In this document: piece by piece, positions 60,184 to 64,000 of the stretch
Layout of the letters: each line of letters begins with the position of its first letter
Position numbering within the stretch: the first letter of the stretch is position 1
Source: an uncultured Dehalococcoidia bacterium
GTDB lineage: Bacteria > Chloroflexota > Dehalococcoidia > Lucifugimonadales > CATOSD01
Direction: 5' to 3'
Assembly: GCA_951812395.1 (NCBI GenBank)
Contig: CATOSD010000002.1
Span: 920,442-984,441, forward strand
Length of the DNA: 64,000 bases
Notes under the pieces: generated by a model
Told to the model about the DNA's origin: nothing
What the model saw: only the letters and a program-made list of their open reading frames with translations
Database searches by the model: none
Translations under genes and position numbers: made by a program

Positions 60184-62331
60184 TCAAATGCCGTCAACCT
60201 GCAACTGCGCCAGTTCATCCAGCGGAATGTGGCAATAGATCGCGTGGTCCCCACCGGGCGCAGTGCGCACCGGGGGCGGAGTATCATCGCAGACAGGCCC
60301 CATCTTCCTTGGACAGCGGCCAGCAAAGAAACAGCCTTCGAACTCGGCCCTCATTGTGGGCACGGCTCCCGACAGCCGTATCACCGTAGGCTCGGCATCG
60401 GGGTCTGGGATTGGAGCCGCTGACATCAAGGATTCGGTGTAAGGGTGAAACGGCGCGTTCAACACCTTGTTGGCTGGCCCGGCCTCAGCCACGTGTCCGG
60501 CGTATAGCACCAGGATGTCGTCGGAGAGGTAGCGCACCACGCCCAGATCGTGGGTGATGAACACGTAGGAAGCGTTAGTTTCCTGTTGATGAGAACGCAG
60601 CAGGTTCAGCACCTGGGCTTGAACGGAAACGTCCAGAGCGGACACGGCTTCGTCAGCAACGACGATGTCCGGCGCTGCGGCGAAGGCGCCGGCGATGGCA
60701 ATCCGCTGCTGCTCGCCACCGCTGAGTTCACCCGGACGCCGGTCCAAATACGCCGGGTCTAATCCCACGGCCTGTAGCAATTCAGCGGCGCGCTGCTGGC
60801 TCTCCCGCTTGCTCAGGCGGGAGAACTTGCGCAACGCCCGAACGATGGCGTGTCGTATGGCCAGCTTGGGATTGAGCGAGGCTTGGGGGTTCTGAAACAC
60901 CATACGCATAGCTGCCCGCTGTTCCCGAGTCCTGCTTTCGACTGCGGGGGCCAGTCCCTGGTCTCGCAGTCGAAGACCGCCCCGGTCCCGGGGCGCCAGC
61001 CCTACAATGGCCCGTGCGACCGCGGTCTTGCCCGATCCGCTCTCGCCTACTATGCCCAGGGTCCGACCCAGCCCCACCTGGAAATCCACGCCCGTGACAG
61101 CGCGTACCGGCGGCCTGACTCGCGGGCCGAAGAAGATGTACTTGCGTCCCAAATTCCCGTAGAAACGACGCATACCGGTTGACGTCAACACCGGCTCGCC
61201 CCGCACGCGCTCCGTTTCCACACTTGTTTCCACATCACCCCAGATTCGGGGAGTTACGTCGCCCGGATGCAAGCAACGCGACAGATGGCCGGGCCCAAAG
61301 TCCTGTAGCGGAGGGGCCTGGGTCCCGCAGGACTCCTGCGCTATGGGACACCTGGAAACGAAGAGGCAGGAGTCAGGGGTAGTGTCGTTGGCCGAATAGA
61401 CCGTACCGGGAATGCGACTGAGTTGGACGACCTCGCCGGATTCTCCCGGCGGTCTGGGAACGCAGTTGAGCAAGCCCGTGGTGTAGGGATGTTTAGAATC
61501 CTTGAACAGTTCCCGCACCGGCGCCTCTTCAACTGTTTCGCCGCCGTACATCACGACGACGCGGTCGGCCACAGTAGCGATGACCCCCAAGTTGTGGCTC
61601 ACATACAGAATGCCGGCTTTAGTCCGCTGCTTGAGGTCTACCACCAGCTCGAGGATGATCGCCTCGGTTGTCACGTCCAGCCCCGTGGTTGGCTCGTCCA
61701 TGATCAGCAGGTCCGGCTCACAGGCCAACGCCATGGCGATGACTACCCGTTGCCGCATCCCGCCGCTCAGCTCGTGGGGATAACGCCGGCCTACCGTCTC
61801 AGGGTCCGACAGCTTCACACTCTCGAACAACTCCACCGTTCGCCGTCGTGTCTGCTGGGGGTTCAAGTCCAGGTGCTCGCGCAACACCTCCTCTAGCTGG
61901 GGGCCCACCCTCATTGTGGGATTCAACGCCGTCGCCGGGTCCTGGTAGACCATTGCGATGAGATTGCCCCGCAAGTGGGGCAGTTCGTCGGCCTCCAAAT
62001 CGGCAATGTCCTGACCTTCGAACAGGACTCGCCCGTCCACCTGAGTGACACCCGGAAAGTAGCCCATGACGGCGAAGGCTGCGGTCGATTTGCTGCATCC
62101 CGATTCGCCGACGACACCCAGCACTTCGCCGCGACGGACGTCGAACGAAGCGTCCCGCACCGCCCGAACGGTGCCCCTGGGAGTGAAGAAGGTGACGGCC
62201 AGGTGCTCCACTTGAAGCAGCGGTGTCCCCGCAAGTGTTTGGCTGCTCACCTGGGTATCTACCTGGGCAGGCCGGAGGCAGGCCAGAGAACGGAGGCATA
62301 CGATGCACCGGTCAGCCTGGAGGTGGTCCAT
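60184..62331 (-). CDS. Fused double ABC ATPase of the peptide/opine/nickel type
   Basis: A 715-residue protein with two nucleotide-binding domains, like DppD and DppF joined. Domain 1 has GESGCSKST (Gly before Lys replaced by Ser), LSGGMRQRV and LLIMDEPTTGLD. Domain 2 has GESGSGKTA, LSGGEQQRI and VVADEAVSALDVS. Each has the C-terminal Cys-rich oligopeptide-transporter tail (SRCPIAQESC, GRCPRKMGPVC). The start is uncertain: ATG 62331 or GTG 62250. The permease genes lie divergently and are frameshifted. The changed Walker A could cripple domain 1. Confidence 0.85.
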   Translation of the reverse strand: MDHLQADRCIVCLRSLACLRPAQVDTQVSSQTLAGTPLLQVEHLAVTFFTPRGTVRAVRDASFDVRRGEVLGVVGESGCSKSTAAFAVMGYFPGVTQVDGRVLFEGQDIADLEADELPHLRGNLIAMVYQDPATALNPTMRVGPQLEEVLREHLDLNPQQTRRRTVELFESVKLSDPETVGRRYPHELSGGMRQRVVIAMALACEPDLLIMDEPTTGLDVTTEAIILELVVDLKQRTKAGILYVSHNLGVIATVADRVVVMYGGETVEEAPVRELFKDSKHPYTTGLLNCVPRPPGESGEVVQLSRIPGTVYSANDTTPDSCLFVSRCPIAQESCGTQAPPLQDFGPGHLSRCLHPGDVTPRIWGDVETSVETERVRGEPVLTSTGMRRFYGNLGRKYIFFGPRVRPPVRAVTGVDFQVGLGRTLGIVGESGSGKTAVARAIVGLAPRDRGGLRLRDQGLAPAVESRTREQRAAMRMVFQNPQASLNPKLAIRHAIVRALRKFSRLSKRESQQRAAELLQAVGLDPAYLDRRPGELSGGEQQRIAIAGAFAAAPDIVVADEAVSALDVSVQAQVLNLLRSHQQETNASYVFITHDLGVVRYLSDDILVLYAGHVAEAGPANKVLNAPFHPYTESLMSAAPIPDPDAEPTVIRLSGAVPTMRAEFEGCFFAGRCPRKMGPVCDDTPPPVRTAPGGDHAIYCHIPLDELAQLQVDGI

Positions 62332-62538
62332 TCTGTGTTCACTGACAAACGCATCATTTTGGCATCATGCTGAGATATACGAGGAGGAGAAAGTTGAGCG
62401 TCGAAAGAGCAACGTAGATGGTGCAGACCGCTATTGTTTAGGCTGGCCGCTTCTATAGAACCCTTCGCCGAACGATCGGTGGCTCACCTTGTAATCGGCT
62501 CCGATCAAACGCTGCTGACATGAGAGGCTGTTGATTTC

Positions 62539-63482
62539 ATGTTGCGTTTTGTGGCGGTGCGCCTTAGCTTGATCCTGGTCACGCTCCTGGTAGTCTCCGT
62601 TACCATCTTCGCCGTAACCGAGATGCTGCCAGGTGATGCGGCGACCAGAATCCTCGGACAGTACGCAACGGAAGCGAACCTCAAGTACCTACGCGAAGAG
62701 TTGGAGTTGGACTGCCCAGCTCCCGTGCGGTACCTGGACTGGATCGCCGGCGTGGCGCAGGGCGACTTTGGCAACTCCTTGATCCAGAAACGCCCTATTG
62801 CCGAAATTGTGGGTCACCGTTTGGTCCCCTCGATCTACCTCGCGGTGTTCGCTTTTCTGATATCAGTTCCAACAGCGGTATTGATCGGGATATGGGCCGG
62901 CGTGCGCCCGGACAGTCTGGGCGACCGCATCGCCAGCACCATTGGCACGGTGGGGATATCTCTGCCCGAATTCGTCACCGGGCTTTTTCTCATGATCCTC
63001 TTATCTGCAACGTGGCCCCTTTTGCCCGCTACGGGCACCATACCCAGAGGCGAGAGCCCACTTACGAGCCTGGAGATCTTGGTACTGCCCACGCTCACCC
63101 TCACCGCAGTTGTATTCGCTTACGTTATGCGCATGATGCGGGCTAACGTGCTAGAAGTGATGGAGAGCCCTTATGTGCGGACTGCAATTCTGAAGGGGCT
63201 CCCCATGAGAAGGGTGATTTTCGACACGTAGCTCCCAACGCGATGCCGCTCACAATCAGCGTGGTGGCCCAGATGTCCGGCTGGTTGCTGGGCGGGATCA
63301 TCATCGTTGAAAACGCTTTTGCATATCCGGGAATGGGGCAGTTGCTACTGCAATCGATCCAGTCGCGTGACACCCCCTTGTTGCAGGCCACTACGCTGAT
63401 AATCGCCGGGGCCTACACCATAGGCAACCTGCTGTCGGACCTGGCCTACGCGTTCTTGGACCCACGCATAAGGTACGTCTGA
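62539..63482 (+). pseudogene. ABC transporter permease (DppB type) with a frameshift
   Basis: The first 230 codons are a normal DppB-type permease with the N-terminal segment MLRFVAVRLSLILVTLLVVS and the LPGDAATRILG motif. The frame meets TAG at 63229. Adding one base there restores RVIF-(R)-HVAPNAMPLTISVVAQ, the usual EAA-loop continuation, and the frame then runs to 63482. This is one missing base near 63220. Confidence 0.85.
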
Positions 63483-64000
63483 TGGCGACACCAGTTAACG
63501 CGGGCGAGCTTCATGCAGGCTGGTCGCGGGCCGCGCAGGCGGCGCTGTCGGCCGCAGGACGGGGAATCCGCACTTTTTCCGTCTCGCCCTGGGCACAACA
63601 GCGGGACGAATAGGGCTTCCTATCGTCGCGGTCCACGTGTTTGTGGCAGTCTTCGGCCCATCCCTGGCGCCCTTTCCCCCACTGAGTTCCATCTGCAAAA
63701 TGCCGGAGAGGACCAGCTAGCGGGTCCGTCGTCGGAGTATTGGCTGGGGACCGACCAGTTTGGCCGAGACATTTTCAGCCGGGTCTTGTCCGGCGCGCGG
63801 TCACCGATCCTGAAATCTTTGTGCGGGGCTCTGTTGGGTATTTTCCTGGGCACAGTGGTGGGCATGGGCAGTGGCTACAAGGGAGGCAAGGTGGATGAGG
63901 TGGTGATGCGCATAGTAGACGGGATGATGGCCTTCCCCGCGTTGCTGCTAGCCCTTCTGATACTGTCGACATTGGGCGCTTTAGACGCGCCGTGGAGGTG
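63482..64000 (+). pseudogene. ABC transporter permease (DppC type), frameshifted and cut by the window edge
   Basis: The start codon ATG at 63482 overlaps the stop of the upstream permease. The first frame stops after about 43 codons. FFRLALGTTAGRIGLPIVAV, then EYWLGTDQFGRDIFSRVLSG and GMGSGYKGGKVDEVVMRIVD appear in other frames, so at least two frameshifts are present. The rest of the gene lies beyond the window. Confidence 0.8.

Overview
The window looks like part of a GC-rich genome of the Chloroflexota, most likely a Dehalococcoidia/SAR202-type lineage. This is inferred from gene content, not from a marker gene: paralogous class III CoA-transferases, paralogous luciferase-like flavin monooxygenases, a complex I operon without NuoEFG, a membrane ETF:menaquinone-oxidoreductase-like protein, and a UbiA/UbiX/UbiD-like trio. 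About 45 intact genes, several decayed ones and three tRNAs are visible.

Layout. 1-1263: end of a GcvT/DmdA-like gene, then a repeat-rich stretch. 1264-9.5 kb: alpha/beta hydrolase, HicBA, sarcosine-oxidase-like protein, SDR, two desulforedoxin-like mini-proteins, lipA, aldehyde dehydrogenase and a zinc ribbon. 9.6-11.6 kb: large Fe-S membrane oxidoreductase. 12.1-15.4 kb: Phd antitoxin, a truncated PIN toxin cut at the end of a lower-GC helicase with a nuclease-like tail, and a MITE-like element. 15.46-26.58 kb: nuoABCDHIJKLMN with a glyoxalase-fold gene between nuoL and nuoM, and a NuoI carrying five 31-residue repeats. 26.7-36.0 kb: PIG-L deacetylase, four class III CoA-transferases with a cupin, 2-hydroxyacid dehydrogenase, PHP phosphoesterase and a lone TPP domain. 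36.1-39.5 kb: sparse region with repeats, a polytopic membrane protein, a Pro-rich repeat lipoprotein and an IS relic. 39.5-42.8 kb: UbiX-, UbiA- and UbiD-like genes. 42.8-51.0 kb: CinA-NMNAT fusion, asd-dapA, purA, agmatinase-amidohydrolase-LLM. 51.0-53.5 kb: VapBC, LLM, MBL-fold hydrolase. 53.9-56.0 kb: UvrD-like helicase followed by a stray duplicate of the MBL gene's 3' end. 56.0-56.4 kb: tRNA-Met, tRNA-Val, tRNA-Trp. 56.4-64 kb: decaying zone with a nonsense-riddled integrase, IS5 and IS3 relics, an intact-looking haloalkane dehalogenase, a nonsense-riddled LLM gene, a fused double ABC ATPase and frameshifted permease genes running off the window.

How it works together. Complex I without its NADH module, the ETF-type Fe-S quinone reductase and the UbiA/UbiX/UbiD trio fit a menaquinone-based respiratory chain. 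The CoA-transferases, LLM oxygenases, sarcosine-oxidase-like protein, dehalogenase and hydrolases fit a heterotroph that degrades small organic compounds.

The most unusual signal is a family of three diverged modules (about 490-740, 11,820-12,035 and 36,180-36,420). Each has a 17-bp-spaced sigma70-type promoter whose spacer holds an AGCAC-N4-GTGCT palindrome, followed about 185-195 nt later by a purine-rich tail encoding a P/A-S/T-x-YE-like motif. In one copy an ATG lies 6 nt after the -10 box, which suggests a leaderless mini-gene. Four dispersed GGCGGTTCGCGAACCGCC palindromes all lie at gene 3' ends.
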